Source: Williamsia sterculiae
GTDB taxonomy: Bacteria; Actinomycetota; Actinomycetes; Mycobacteriales; Mycobacteriaceae
Length of the DNA: 64,000 nt
Direction: 5' to 3'
NCBI RefSeq assembly: GCF_900156495.1
Contig: NZ_FTNT01000001.1
Location: forward strand, 248,001-312,000
In this document: in pieces, positions 27,859-37,590 of the stretch
Layout: every line of letters begins with the position of its first letter
Position numbering within the stretch: the stretch's first letter is position 1
The notes under the pieces: generated by a model
Seen by the model: the letters and a program-made list of their open reading frames with translations, nothing else
Told to the model about the DNA's origin: nothing
Databases searched by the model: none
Made by a program: the position numbers and the translations under genes

Positions 27859-28956
27859 TCACCGCACCGCATCGGCAAGTCGGGGGAGCTGACGTAGCGG
27901 GTTGGTTCGTTCGACCTCGACGCGTTGGTCGGCGGTGAACACCTCGCTCAGATCCGGAGCGGGGTCGCCGCTTCCGGTGAACGTGAGCGCGCTGAAGGGC
28001 CAGTCGGATCCGAAGACGATGTGCGAGCGGTCGCTGACGGCGAGCACGGAGCGCATCGCGGCTTCCGATGCGCTGAGCGCGGTGTCGTAGTAGTAGCTGG
28101 AGATCAGTTGGCGAGCGCCCAGCAGCGAGACCTTCGGGATGGCGGCGTTCCCCAGCGGTGTCTCCGACGCGACACCGATTCGTTTGGACAGGAATGGCAG
28201 CGTCCCGCCGGCGTGGGCGAGCTGAAAACGGATGTTCGGATAGCGATTTCGTACCCCAGTTGTCATCATGTAGGTGGCTGCTCGGGTGGTGTCGAACGTG
28301 AACTCGTACAAGAAGTCGGGCAGCGGCAGGTTGGGTTTGACGTCATCCGGAATGGACGCAGGGTGGACGAACACGTACGCGCGGCGTGCGTTCAGCGCCG
28401 CCATCAGCGGCTCGAAGCGCGGGTCGCCGAGGTACACCCCGTCGTAGGCGCTCAACAGGATGACCCCGTCTAGGCGCAGGGTGTCGAGGGCGTACGTGGC
28501 CTCGACCACCGACGCCGCGATGTCGGGCATGGGCAGCACGGCGAAGGCCCCGAAACGTCTACCGTCCCGCTTGAAGAGGTTGGCGGCGTATGTGTTGCAG
28601 TACCGAGCCATGTCACGAGCCTCGCGTCCACGGAGAAACGAGACACCGGGGTCCGACACCGACAGAGCTTGTGCCTGGATACCCCATCTATCCATGAAGT
28701 CGATCGCGGATTCGGGTGACCACTGTGGAGTGGGATAACCGCCGATGGTGAAGTACCCGTGGGAGATGAGTGCCGCACGGTACTCCGGAGGAAGAAAGTG
28801 CGCGTGCAGATCGATGCGATAGTTCCCCCGCGGTAGGGAGGTCTCGGCGCTGGCGGCGCCGGCGGTCGTACCGGCCACGGCTGCCGCCCCCGCGGCGGCC
28901 GCGGTGGCGCCGAACAGTTGACGGCGGTTGAGTGACGAGGGCGAGATCGGCTTCAT
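27859..28956 (-). CDS. Tat-exported amidohydrolase (ACMSD/decarboxylase family)
   Basis: 365 residues. A twin-arginine signal (LNRRQLFGATAAAAGAAA) precedes an amidohydrolase barrel with all ACMSD-type metal ligands: DLHAHFLP (HxH), FVHPAS, LAHAGG and FGSDWPF. Relatives are decarboxylases of hydroxybenzoates or aminocarboxymuconate semialdehyde. ATG 28956 has AAGGAA upstream. It is the last gene of the minus-strand operon, a close relative of the cytoplasmic protein at 37591-38619, but sent outside the membrane, which is unusual for this family. Confidence 0.85.
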   Translation of the reverse strand: MKPISPSSLNRRQLFGATAAAAGAAAVAGTTAGAASAETSLPRGNYRIDLHAHFLPPEYRAALISHGYFTIGGYPTPQWSPESAIDFMDRWGIQAQALSVSDPGVSFLRGREARDMARYCNTYAANLFKRDGRRFGAFAVLPMPDIAASVVEATYALDTLRLDGVILLSAYDGVYLGDPRFEPLMAALNARRAYVFVHPASIPDDVKPNLPLPDFLYEFTFDTTRAATYMMTTGVRNRYPNIRFQLAHAGGTLPFLSKRIGVASETPLGNAAIPKVSLLGARQLISSYYYDTALSASEAAMRSVLAVSDRSHIVFGSDWPFSALTFTGSGDPAPDLSEVFTADQRVEVERTNPLRQLPRLADAVR

Positions 28957-29014
28957 TGGTTCCTTGGTCGTGTAGTTGTGGACGAAAGTGTCGGTGCGCC
29001 CGGGTGGGCGGCCT

Positions 29015-30568
29015 CTAGGTGTTGTCCTGCCCATCGCCGATCGCCGTGGGTTGTGCGCGACCAGGCGCACGCACCAGGCATCCTGCGGCGGCGATGAAGA
29101 GAACTATGGCGACGCTGAGCATGGCCCAGGACAGTCCGTCGATGAAGGCGTGCCGCACCGCGTCGGCGAGCTGGGAACCGGCGGAGCCGAGTCGCCCGGC
29201 GGCGGCGAGTCCACCGGCAGCGGAATCACGGACTGCGGTCGCAGCGCTCTCGGGCAAGCGGCTCAGGTCGGGTAGGCCGTCGGCGTAGCGCGCCGAGAAC
29301 ACCGATCCCATGATCGCAATCCCCAGGGCCGACCCCACTTCTCGTGTGGTGTCGTTGACCGCCGAGGCGACGCCCTGCTGCCCCGACGAGAGCGCGCCCA
29401 CGATCGCGGCGGTACCGGTTGCGCCGGTCAGACCCACCCCGAGTCCGGCAAGGACGAGCCCGACGAGAAACACCGGGTAGGTCGAGCTGACCGTCAGCCG
29501 TGACACCCACACCAGGGCAGCGGCGATCAGCAGCAGACCCACCGTCATGACGATCTTGAGGCCGAGTGCGTCAACGAGGCGAGGCGTGATCTGTGAGGTG
29601 GGCAGTACCACGACGGCGACGGGGATCAGAGCCACGGCACTGATGAGAGGGCTGTAGTCGAGGATCAGCTGCAAGAACTGCAGGCCGACGAAGAAGAAGC
29701 CGAAGATCGCCATGAACTGCGTGACAACGGTGATGGTGCCGGCACGAAAGCCGTGGAGCGCGAAGAGGTGTGGATCGAGCAGAGGGTGTTCGGCGCGCAG
29801 CCCGTGCACGGCGTACGCGGCGAACGCGATCACACACACCACCGCCGTCGCGAGAACGGTCACCGACGTCCAACCCTGGTCGCTGCCCTCGATGATGGCG
29901 AACACCAGGGTGCCGATGCCGACCGCGGTGAACACTGATCCCGCGGTGTCGAAGGGTGCCGGGTCCGAGTCCTTGGTGTTGGGCGCGAGTATAGCGGCGG
30001 CCACTGCCGCGACGACGGCGACTCCCGCGCTCGCGTAGAAGATCGACTCCCAGCCCCATCGCTCCAGCAGGCCCCCGGCCGCGAGCATACCGAGAATCGC
30101 TCCAGCAGCAGCGAATCCGGACCATGTGGCGACTCCGCGCGATCGCTGGTCGGCGGGGAAAGTCGCAGTGATCGTCGATAGCGTGCCGGGCATGATCATC
30201 GCCGCGCCGACGCCCATCGCGATTCGACAGATGATCAGGGTCGTCGGTGACCCGGCTTGCGCGGCCAGCGACGACGACACGCCGAAGACGAGACAACCGG
30301 CGATCAACACGCTGCGCCGGCCGAGTCGGTCGCCGATCGCGCCGAGCGGTAGGACCAGAGCGGCCAGCGCGACGGTGTAGGCGTCGGCGATCCACGTCAG
30401 CGCCGTGTTGTCGGCGCCGAGGCTCACGGCGAGATCCGGCAGCGCGAGGTTGAGCGCGGACACCGACGCGACCACGAGCACCAAAGCCAAACACATCGCG
30501 AACAGGGTGCCGCGATGACCACCGCGACCCGCTGAGACGGCCGACTCCTGTGGGTGATCAGCCGGCAT
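29015..30568 (-). CDS. MFS transporter, DHA2 family (14 helices)
   Basis: 517 residues, with 14 hydrophobic segments. Motif [14 protein letters not shown] and motif [19 protein letters not shown]-like sequence ([14 protein letters not shown]) place it with drug:H+ antiporters. The start overlaps the aldolase gene by 11 bases, so it belongs to the aromatic operon and may import the aromatic acid or export toxic intermediates. Confidence 0.87.
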   Translation of the reverse strand: MPADHPQESAVSAGRGGHRGTLFAMCLALVLVVASVSALNLALPDLAVSLGADNTALTWIADAYTVALAALVLPLGAIGDRLGRRSVLIAGCLVFGVSSSLAAQAGSPTTLIICRIAMGVGAAMIMPGTLSTITATFPADQRSRGVATWSGFAAAGAILGMLAAGGLLERWGWESIFYASAGVAVVAAVAAAILAPNTKDSDPAPFDTAGSVFTAVGIGTLVFAIIEGSDQGWTSVTVLATAVVCVIAFAAYAVHGLRAEHPLLDPHLFALHGFRAGTITVVTQFMAIFGFFFVGLQFLQLILDYSPLISAVALIPVAVVVLPTSQITPRLVDALGLKIVMTVGLLLIAAALVWVSRLTVSSTYPVFLVGLVLAGLGVGLTGATGTAAIVGALSSGQQGVASAVNDTTREVGSALGIAIMGSVFSARYADGLPDLSRLPESAATAVRDSAAGGLAAAGRLGSAGSQLADAVRHAFIDGLSWAMLSVAIVLFIAAAGCLVRAPGRAQPTAIGDGQDNT

Positions 30569-31571
30569 TGTGGCCGACGAGGTCGAGCGCGATGTCCACC
30601 AGCATGTCTTCCTGGCCGCCGACCATACCGCGGCGACCCGCCTCGACGAGCAACGAGCGGGCGTCGATGTCGTACCGCGCCGCGGCGCGCTCGGCGTGCC
30701 GCAGGAAGCTGGAATACACACCGGCGTAACCGAGGGTCAGGGTCTCACGGTCGACGCGGACGGGACGGTCCTGCAACGGCCGGACGATGTCGTCGGCCGC
30801 GTCCTCGAGAGCATCGAGGTCACAGCCGTGTTCCCACCCCATGCGCGCTGCGGCGGCGATGAACACCTCGAGCGGTGCGTTGCCTGCACCTGCACCCATA
30901 CCGGCCAGTGAGGCGTCCACCCGGTGTGCTCCGTGCTCGACCGCCACCAACGAGTTCGCGACACCCAACGACAGATTGTGATGAGCGTGGATGCCGAGTT
31001 CGGTTGCCGGATCGAGCACCTGGCGCAGTGCGTCGAAGCGATCGGCGATATCGCGCATGGTCTGCGCGCCGCCGGAGTCGACGACGTAGACACATGTCGC
31101 GCCGTAGTCCTCCATGAGTTTGGCCTGCGTCGCGAGTTCGGTGGGCGAGGTCATGTGGCTCATCATCAGGAAACCCACGGTGTCCATCTCGAGTTCGCGG
31201 GCAGCGGCGATGTGCTGGGCGGAGATGTCGGCCTCGGTGCAGTGAGTCGCCACCCGCACCACGCGAGCACCGGCAGCGTGTGCTTGCCGGAGATCGTGCA
31301 CGGTGCCGATTCCCGGTAGTAGCAGAGTGGCGACCCGGGCGTGTTCGACGACGCCGGCGACGGTCTCGATCCATTCGAGATCGGTGTGTGCTCCGAAGCC
31401 GTAGATACAACTCGATCCGGACAGCCCGTCCCCGTGGGTGACCTCGATCGAATCCACGCCGGCCCCATCGAGGGCTCGGGCGATGGTGGCGACCTGTTCA
31501 CGGGTGTACTGGTGGCCGATGGCGTGCATTCCGTCACGGAGGGTCACGTCGCTGATGTACAGGGCGCTCAT
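30558..31571 (-). CDS. 4-hydroxy-2-oxovalerate aldolase (DmpG/BphI/HsaF type)
   Basis: 337 residues; splits 4-hydroxy-2-oxoacids to pyruvate and an aldehyde. [14 protein letters not shown], metal ligands in [14 protein letters not shown] (HxH), and [15 protein letters not shown] are diagnostic. It forms a channelling complex with the acylating dehydrogenase whose gene precedes it with a four-base ATGA overlap. Confidence 0.96.
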   Translation of the reverse strand: MSALYISDVTLRDGMHAIGHQYTREQVATIARALDGAGVDSIEVTHGDGLSGSSCIYGFGAHTDLEWIETVAGVVEHARVATLLLPGIGTVHDLRQAHAAGARVVRVATHCTEADISAQHIAAARELEMDTVGFLMMSHMTSPTELATQAKLMEDYGATCVYVVDSGGAQTMRDIADRFDALRQVLDPATELGIHAHHNLSLGVANSLVAVEHGAHRVDASLAGMGAGAGNAPLEVFIAAAARMGWEHGCDLDALEDAADDIVRPLQDRPVRVDRETLTLGYAGVYSSFLRHAERAAARYDIDARSLLVEAGRRGMVGGQEDMLVDIALDLVGHNAG

Positions 31572-32518
31572 GCGTTGACCTCGGCTTTCGGCGTGGCGTG
31601 GGAGGCTATGCGCTCGGCGGTGGCCTTGGCCGCAGAGGTCATGATGTCGAGATTGCCCGCGTACGAGGGCAGGTAGTGTGCGGCTCCGGTGACCTCGAGC
31701 ATGGTGGTCACTCGGGTACCGATGAACTTGCCGGTCTCGGGTATGAACAACGGCTCATCGGCCGTGAACTTCTCGAACTGCACGCGCTGCTTCAATCGGT
31801 ATCCCGGTACGTAGCCGTGCACCTTGTCGACGGTCGCCGCGATGGATGCCTCGATCGCCGAGTCGTCGGTGTCGCCTTCCACGAGGCAGTACACGGTGTT
31901 GCGCATGAGGATGGGCGGGTCGGCCGGGTTCAGGATCATCACCGCCTTGCTGCGCTGTGCGCCCCCGACGTCACGCAGTGCGGTGGAGGTGGTCTCGGTG
32001 AACTCGTCGATGTTCGCCCGGGTTCCGGGCCCGGCGGACCTCGAGGAAATCGACGAGACTATCTCGGCGTAGAACACCGGTGTCACCTCGCCGACAGCTG
32101 CGACGATGGGCACCGTGGCCTGACCACCACAGGTGACCATGTTCAGGTTCGGCGCATCGAGATGATCATCCAGATTGACCACGGGCACACAGAACGGCCC
32201 GATGGACGCGGGTGTCAGGTCCAACATGCGCCTGCCCGTCTCGTGCAGTCGTGCCCAGTTCGCTCGGTGCGCGCCCGCGGACGTCGCGTCGAACACGAGT
32301 CGTACCTCGGCGAACTCATCCATCGCGAGTAGGCCATCGATGCCATCGGCAGTGGTAGCCACACCCATGCGCCGCGCGCGGGCAAGCCCGTCGGACTCGG
32401 GGTCGATACCCACCATGGCGGCCACCCGCAGTGGTCCGTCCGAACGCAAGATCTTGATCATCAGGTCGGTGCCGATGTTGCCTGATCCGATGATGGCGAC
32501 GGAATAGTTGTAGGTCAT
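31568..32518 (-). CDS. acetaldehyde dehydrogenase (acylating), DmpF/BphJ/HsaG type
   Basis: 316 residues. N-terminal Rossmann motif [14 protein letters not shown], catalytic Cys in [15 protein letters not shown], and the conserved C-terminus. Converts the aldehyde channelled from the aldolase, with NAD+ and CoA, into acetyl- or propionyl-CoA. Member of the hydratase - dehydrogenase - aldolase set. Confidence 0.96.
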   Translation of the reverse strand: MTYNYSVAIIGSGNIGTDLMIKILRSDGPLRVAAMVGIDPESDGLARARRMGVATTADGIDGLLAMDEFAEVRLVFDATSAGAHRANWARLHETGRRMLDLTPASIGPFCVPVVNLDDHLDAPNLNMVTCGGQATVPIVAAVGEVTPVFYAEIVSSISSRSAGPGTRANIDEFTETTSTALRDVGGAQRSKAVMILNPADPPILMRNTVYCLVEGDTDDSAIEASIAATVDKVHGYVPGYRLKQRVQFEKFTADEPLFIPETGKFIGTRVTTMLEVTGAAHYLPSYAGNLDIMTSAAKATAERIASHATPKAEVNA

Positions 32519-32526
32519 GGTGCTCC

Positions 32527-33318
32527 TCAGGTGAACGAGACGGATACCCGTCCCAGGTCGGACAACTCGGCTGTCGCGGTGTCACCGGCGTGGACGAACA
32601 CCGCCGAGGTGATCGATCCCGACATGATGAACTCCCCGGGTTGGAGCCCGGTGTCGTAGTCGGCGAGCGCATTGACCAACCACGCCACGGCATGGGCGGG
32701 ATGTCCCAAGACGGCGTCACCGGTGCCGGTGTCCACCACGTCGCCACGCAGGGACAGCGTCGCGACGACAGTGTCGAGGTCGGGTGCGTCGCCGAGCGCG
32801 ACCCACGGCCCCAGGACCACGGCTGCGGAGCTCGCGTTGTCGGCAACGGTGTCGGGCAATGTGATCCGCCAGTCGACGATGCGGCTGTCCACGATCTCGA
32901 GTGCGGCGGCCACCGCATCGGTGGCATCCAGAACATCGGCAACGCTCACTCCTGGACCACGCAACGGGCGGTGCAACCGGAATGCGATCTCGGGCTCGAC
33001 GCGTGGCGCGCACAGACTCGAGCGTGCGATGGTGCCGCCGTCGGGCACCACCATCGTGTCCAGCACGAACCCGTAATCGGGTTCGTCGACCCCGAGCAGT
33101 GTCTGCATCGGTGCGGAGGTCAACCCGATCTTGCGGCCGACGAGGTGCGCCCCTGCGCGTAACGCGCGTTCGAGGTTACGTTGCTGGATCTCATACGCGG
33201 CGGCCACGTCGAGTTCGGGGAGCGCGGTGGTGAGTGGTTCGATCGGTGACGCCGCGCGTGTGGCGTCATCGAGTCTGTGGGCGTGGTGGTCGATGACCGA
33301 TGCGTTCACGGCGGTCAC
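32527..33318 (-). CDS. 2-keto-4-pentenoate hydratase (MhpD/HsaE type)
   Basis: 263 residues of the FAH-like hydratase family. Metal ligands lie in [11 protein letters not shown] (E-x-E), and GRKIGLTS plus [10 protein letters not shown] are family signatures. Adds water to the 2-hydroxydienoate produced after ring cleavage. Start GTG 33318 overlaps the TetR stop by four bases. Confidence 0.94.
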   Translation of the reverse strand: MTAVNASVIDHHAHRLDDATRAASPIEPLTTALPELDVAAAYEIQQRNLERALRAGAHLVGRKIGLTSAPMQTLLGVDEPDYGFVLDTMVVPDGGTIARSSLCAPRVEPEIAFRLHRPLRGPGVSVADVLDATDAVAAALEIVDSRIVDWRITLPDTVADNASSAAVVLGPWVALGDAPDLDTVVATLSLRGDVVDTGTGDAVLGHPAHAVAWLVNALADYDTGLQPGEFIMSGSITSAVFVHAGDTATAELSDLGRVSVSFT

Positions 33319-33938
33319 CGGTCGAGATCCTTGTTCGCCAACCGCACAGCGGCATCCATGACCAATTGCCCGTGCAACTGGAACAAACCGAGGAGGTCGA
33401 CGGCATCACCGCCGATCTCTTTGGCGATGAACAGCCCATCCGCCCCGGCCATCGCATAGGTGGCCAATTGATCGAGATCCGCCTCGTCGAGTCCCGGTGA
33501 GAGTTGCGCACCGGCGGCACGTACGGCCATGAGGGCTTGGGCGCGTACTGACAGGAACATCTCGCGCGCACGCGGTTCGACCGGGCGACGTTCGAGAGCC
33601 AACATCAGTCCCAGACGCAGGAAGTCGGGCGAGTCCTGCAATGCCTTGGCCACCTGACCGGCCATCTCGGAGACCTGGTGTGCCGCGGGCCCCGCGTCGG
33701 GAATCGTCCAGGCACTCAGCCATCGGCCGAAGCTGCGCTCGATGACCGCAGCGATCAGATCGTCCTTGTCCGTGAAGTGCCAGTAGATCGAGCTGGCCGG
33801 AAGCCCGCACCGTTTGCTGACCAACCCGATGCTGGTGCCCTCGTATCCTCGCTCGCTGGCGATCTCGGTTGCGGCGTCGAGGATCTTGACACGCGAGGCT
33901 TCTCCGTTCGCACGCTTGCGGCGCGGTTGTGTAGGCAT
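33315..33938 (-). CDS. TetR-family regulator of the aromatic cluster
   Basis: 207 residues. Helix-turn-helix at about 28-60 (GTSIGLVSKRCGLPASSIYWHFTDKDDLIAAVI split over helices 2-4). It leads the hydratase-dehydrogenase-aldolase operon, and two GTAGTGA-type palindromes lie just upstream between it and the divergent hydroxylase gene, so it probably represses both arms until an aromatic intermediate binds. Confidence 0.91.
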   Translation of the reverse strand: MPTQPRRKRANGEASRVKILDAATEIASERGYEGTSIGLVSKRCGLPASSIYWHFTDKDDLIAAVIERSFGRWLSAWTIPDAGPAAHQVSEMAGQVAKALQDSPDFLRLGLMLALERRPVEPRAREMFLSVRAQALMAVRAAGAQLSPGLDEADLDQLATYAMAGADGLFIAKEIGGDAVDLLGLFQLHGQLVMDAAVRLANKDLDR

Positions 33939-33980
33939 CGACGCTCCCGTTCTCGAGTGGCGAATTCGCTCGCCAATTCT

Positions 33981-34044
33981 GTAGTGATCACTACGGTAGG
34001 GCCTTGACCACCCCGGGTCAAGGTCTTAGTGTAGTGACCACTAC
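33981..34044. promoter_or_regulatory. symmetric divergent promoters with two TetR operators
   Basis: Operators GTAGTGATCACTAC (33981-33994) and GTAGTGACCACTAC (34031-34044) flank an 8-bp inverted repeat CCTTGACC / GGTCAAGG (34002-34023). The inverted repeat supplies a TTGACC -35 for each direction: plus strand TTGACC (34004-34009), 17-bp spacer, TAGTGT (34027-34032); minus strand TTGACC (34021-34016), 17-bp spacer, TACCGT (33998-33993). Each -10 overlaps an operator by two bases, so one dimer per side would repress each promoter. Confidence 0.78.
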
Positions 34045-34092
34045 GGGACGACGTTCGTCGTTTCGGGCGACGAGGCCGAAGGAGATCCAACC

Positions 34093-35661
34093 GTGTCTGA
34101 GCAGGCGGACTACGACGTGGCGATCATCGGCTACGGACCGACGGGTGTGACCGCGGCGAATCTGCTCGGTCAGCGGGGGCTCCGGGTCGTGGTTCTCGAG
34201 CGCGATGCCGACATCTATGGGCGCGCACGTGCGATCTCCACCGACGAGGAGGTCATGCGTATCTGGCAGTCCGCCGGGTTGTCGGATGCGCTGCAGCGCG
34301 ACATGCTGCCCGGCGGCATGGTCGCCTTCGTCGATGCCGATGGTCGACCGTTCGTCGAGGTCCAGCCCGTCTCGCGTGGAGCCGGACACCCGCCGCAGCA
34401 GTTCATCTACCAACCGGCTGTCGACATGACGCTGCGGGAGGGTGTCTCGCGGTTCGCGAACGTCACCGTCCTGACCGGTCACGAGTGTCTCAAAGTGGTC
34501 CCGGCGGGGGAGTGTGCCCAGGTCCTGGCCGCGGATCTCGCGGACGACACGTTCGTGCGACTGACTGCCCAGTACGTCATCGCCGCCGACGGCGGATCCT
34601 CGGGCACTCGTGGACAGCTCGGGGTGGGATATCAAGGAAGGACCTACACCGAGCGGTGGGTGGTCATCGACACCAAGGTGCTCTCGGATTGGCCGGGCAG
34701 CTCACGGTTGCGCTTCCACTGTGACCCCCAGCGTCCGACGGTGGATTGTCCTACCCCCCTGGGTCACCATCGGTGGGAGTTCCCGGTCCGCGACGGCGAG
34801 GACGAGAAGTATCTCGTCACCCACGAGGCGATCTGGGAGATGTTGCGGGGTCAGAACATTACTCCCGACAATGTCGAGATCCTGAGATCCGTCGTGTACA
34901 GCCATCACGTTCGGGTCGCCGACCGCTGGCGGGTCGGCCGGGTGTTCCTCGCCGGCGATGCCGCCCACGCGATGCCGCCGTGGATCGGTCAGGGCATGGC
35001 GTCCGGTGTACGCGACGTCGCCAACCTGTGTTGGAAATTGGCCGGAGTGATCGCCGGTGAACTGCCCGATGCTGCGCTCGACAGCTATCAGACCGAGCGG
35101 GAACCGCACGTACGAGAGACCACCAAACATGCCGTCTTCACTGGCCGCATGATCACCGAACGACGTCCGGTCGTTGCCGCGATCCGCAACCACGTGATGC
35201 GGTTGTTGGCCAGGGCACCGGCCACCCGCCGATGGTTGGTGGACAACAACTGGATTCCCGACGCCCATTACGAAGCAGGGCTTCTCGCTCCCGACGAGCA
35301 TCGGGCGCGAGGGTGGCAGCTTCCCCAGCCGATCGTCGCCACCGGTGACGGCGACGAGCAACTTCTCGACGATGTCCTCGCCGGGCGGTGGTGTGTTCTG
35401 GCCGTGACGGGCGTCGAGCACGAGCAGTGGGCGGAAGCGGGTGTGCCGACCATACGCGTGGTGCCTCGAGGCGCACGGCCGACCAAGGAAGCGGTCGTCG
35501 ACATCAGTGGTGAGCTGACCGCGTGGCTCACCGACCGCGCCGTGGGTGCGGCGGTGATCCGTCCCGACGGGTTCATCTATGCGGCCGCCGAGGCCGGCAG
35601 ACCATTACCCACACCGCCGGCGACAATCACTCCTCTGAAAGGTTCTGCGCATGCTCGCTGA
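34093..35661 (+). CDS. FAD-dependent aromatic hydroxylase (MhpA-like)
   Basis: 522 residues of the class A flavin monooxygenases. GYGPTGVTAANLLGQRG binds FAD ADP; ERDADIYGRARAIS, and GDAAHAMPPWIGQGMASGVRDVANL are the MhpA/PheA signatures. The C-terminal thioredoxin-like domain of phenol hydroxylases is present but short. Would hydroxylate a phenolic acid to the catechol used by the dioxygenase three genes on. First gene of the plus-strand operon; its end overlaps the hydrolase by 11 bases. Confidence 0.92.
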   Translation: MSEQADYDVAIIGYGPTGVTAANLLGQRGLRVVVLERDADIYGRARAISTDEEVMRIWQSAGLSDALQRDMLPGGMVAFVDADGRPFVEVQPVSRGAGHPPQQFIYQPAVDMTLREGVSRFANVTVLTGHECLKVVPAGECAQVLAADLADDTFVRLTAQYVIAADGGSSGTRGQLGVGYQGRTYTERWVVIDTKVLSDWPGSSRLRFHCDPQRPTVDCPTPLGHHRWEFPVRDGEDEKYLVTHEAIWEMLRGQNITPDNVEILRSVVYSHHVRVADRWRVGRVFLAGDAAHAMPPWIGQGMASGVRDVANLCWKLAGVIAGELPDAALDSYQTEREPHVRETTKHAVFTGRMITERRPVVAAIRNHVMRLLARAPATRRWLVDNNWIPDAHYEAGLLAPDEHRARGWQLPQPIVATGDGDEQLLDDVLAGRWCVLAVTGVEHEQWAEAGVPTIRVVPRGARPTKEAVVDISGELTAWLTDRAVGAAVIRPDGFIYAAAEAGRPLPTPPATITPLKGSAHAR

Positions 35662-36514
35662 GAAGCAGTCGCGTACCGTCACCGTCAACGGTGACACCTC
35701 GATCTTCTACACCGAATGCGGTGCCGGTGAACCGGTCCTGCTGCTGCACGGTGGCGGGCCGGGAGCCGCCGGGCTGTCCAACTACGCGCGCAACATCGAC
35801 GCACTGGCACAACACTTCCGGGTCATCGTCCCCGACCTACCCGGCTACGGGAAATCCAGCAAGAAGCTGCCGCAGGATGATCCGTTCGGCGGCCTGGCCG
35901 ACGCCATTCGCGGACTGCTCGACGCCCTCCGTATCGACGCAGCCCACCTGGTCGGCAACTCCTATGGCGGCGCCTGCGCGTTGCGGCTGGCATTGGACAC
36001 CCCACATCGGGTCAAGCGCCTCGTGCTGATGGGACCCGGTGGTATCGGTACGACTCGCGGTGCACCGACCAAGGGGCTCAACAGTCTTCTGGGTTACTAC
36101 ACCGGTGACGGGCCCAGTCGCGACAAGCTCGAGGAGTTCATCCGGTCGTACCTGGTGTACGACGCGGAGTCCATTCCCGCTGCGGCCATCGATGAGCGGT
36201 ATGAGGCGTCTGTTGATCCCGAGGTCATCGCCAACCCCCCGCTGCGTCGGCCCTCGGGACTCGGTGCTGTGAAGACGCTGTGGCGCATGGACTTTACTCG
36301 CGACACGCGCCTGCGACGATTGCAGACCCGCACCCTGATCCTCTGGGGCCGTGATGACAAGGTCAACAAACCCGCAGGGGCCCACCAGCTTCTGGACCGA
36401 TTGCCCAACGCCGATCTGGTGATGCCCGCTCGTACGGGGCACTGGGTCCAATGGGAACGCGCCGAGCTCTTCAACCGACTCGTCGGCGATTTCCTCTCCG
36501 AGACCTACGCCTGA
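35651..36514 (+). CDS. meta-cleavage product C-C bond hydrolase (MhpC/BphD-like)
   Basis: 287 residues. LLLHGGGPGAAGLSNY is the hallmark of this subgroup; nucleophile in GNSYGG, acid in GRDDKVNKP, His in RTGHWVQWE. Hydrolyses the ring-opened dienone to 2-hydroxypenta-2,4-dienoate and a carboxylic acid. This implies an alkyl- or aryl-substituted catechol substrate giving a ketone, not an aldehyde. Confidence 0.93.
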   Translation: MLAEKQSRTVTVNGDTSIFYTECGAGEPVLLLHGGGPGAAGLSNYARNIDALAQHFRVIVPDLPGYGKSSKKLPQDDPFGGLADAIRGLLDALRIDAAHLVGNSYGGACALRLALDTPHRVKRLVLMGPGGIGTTRGAPTKGLNSLLGYYTGDGPSRDKLEEFIRSYLVYDAESIPAAAIDERYEASVDPEVIANPPLRRPSGLGAVKTLWRMDFTRDTRLRRLQTRTLILWGRDDKVNKPAGAHQLLDRLPNADLVMPARTGHWVQWERAELFNRLVGDFLSETYA

Positions 36515-36542
36515 AAAACCCCGCTCCAGAAAGAATGCAGTC

Positions 36543-37559
36543 ATGACCAGTGCCACAACAACGTCGGTGTTCGGCAACGTGCACCTGGGCTACGTCGTCA
36601 TCGAGTCGCAACGGTTCACCGAGTGGCGTCGATTTGGCCGCGATGCCATCGGAATGCATCTCGATGAGCTGTCTCCGGACGTCATGCGCTTTCGCCTCGA
36701 CGACCACGAAGCGAGGTTCATCGTCACCCGCGGGCCGGCAGAGGACGTCGTCGCCATCGGCTGGCACCTCGACGATCACGAGTCGTTCGACCGGGTGCTG
36801 GCGCGCGTCACCGATCACGGTGTGGCCACGCTGCAGGGCACTGAGGAGGACGCGGCCGTTCGCGGCGTGGAGCGTCTGGTCAGGTTTCCCGGCCCCAACC
36901 GGTTGGCTCAGGAGATCTTCACCACCGCACGCACCACCGACCAGCCGCTGTACATGAGCAATCGCGGCGGTTTCGTCACCGGCGCTTCCGGGATGGGGCA
37001 CGTGGCGATCACGTCGACAAAACCCCAGCAGATGCGGGGCTACTACAACACCGTGTTCGATGCTCGCCTCACCGACTACATCGACGAGACGATCAGCGGT
37101 GCAAAATTAAAGATCCGTTTCCTTCGGGTCAACGAACGTCACCACTCGATCGCCATCGCCAACGTCCTCACAGCGCCGATCAACCCCATTCGCACGCGTG
37201 TGCAGCATCTGAACATCGAGGTCGCATCCCTGGATGACATGACCGCCGCGTACCAGCGGGTCAAGCAGCTCGGCTTCGAGATGGCCCTGTCGGTGGGACA
37301 ACACACCAACGACCGCGAACTGTCTTTCTATGCGCAGACTCCCTCCGGTTTCGAGTGGGAGGTCGGGTGGAATCCCCTTGTCGTGGACGAGAAGACCTGG
37401 GAGCCGTCAACGCACCACGGCATCAGCATCTGGGGTCACACACCGGTCGGTCAGACCATCATCGACAAACTCGATCAGTTCCGGCTCGCGGCCAGGTCGT
37501 TGCGCCACGAGGAGGATGTCGTACCCGCGCTCGCGGGCTCCGGCATACCCGACAACTGA
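36543..37559 (+). CDS. type I extradiol ring-cleavage dioxygenase
   Basis: 338 residues, two VOC domains; the second carries the iron. Metal ligands are His in SGMGHVAI, His in RVQHLNIEV and Glu in GFEWEVGWN; the catalytic His/Tyr region (NERHHSIAIANV, ELSFYAQTPSG) is intact. Cleaves a 3-substituted catechol next to the hydroxyls. The family is the 2,3-dihydroxybiphenyl dioxygenase type, unlike the type II MhpB that normally accompanies MhpA. Confidence 0.93.
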   Translation: MTSATTTSVFGNVHLGYVVIESQRFTEWRRFGRDAIGMHLDELSPDVMRFRLDDHEARFIVTRGPAEDVVAIGWHLDDHESFDRVLARVTDHGVATLQGTEEDAAVRGVERLVRFPGPNRLAQEIFTTARTTDQPLYMSNRGGFVTGASGMGHVAITSTKPQQMRGYYNTVFDARLTDYIDETISGAKLKIRFLRVNERHHSIAIANVLTAPINPIRTRVQHLNIEVASLDDMTAAYQRVKQLGFEMALSVGQHTNDRELSFYAQTPSGFEWEVGWNPLVVDEKTWEPSTHHGISIWGHTPVGQTIIDKLDQFRLAARSLRHEEDVVPALAGSGIPDN

Positions 37560-37590
37560 CCTCTCCGTACGCTGACGAAAGGGTTCACCC

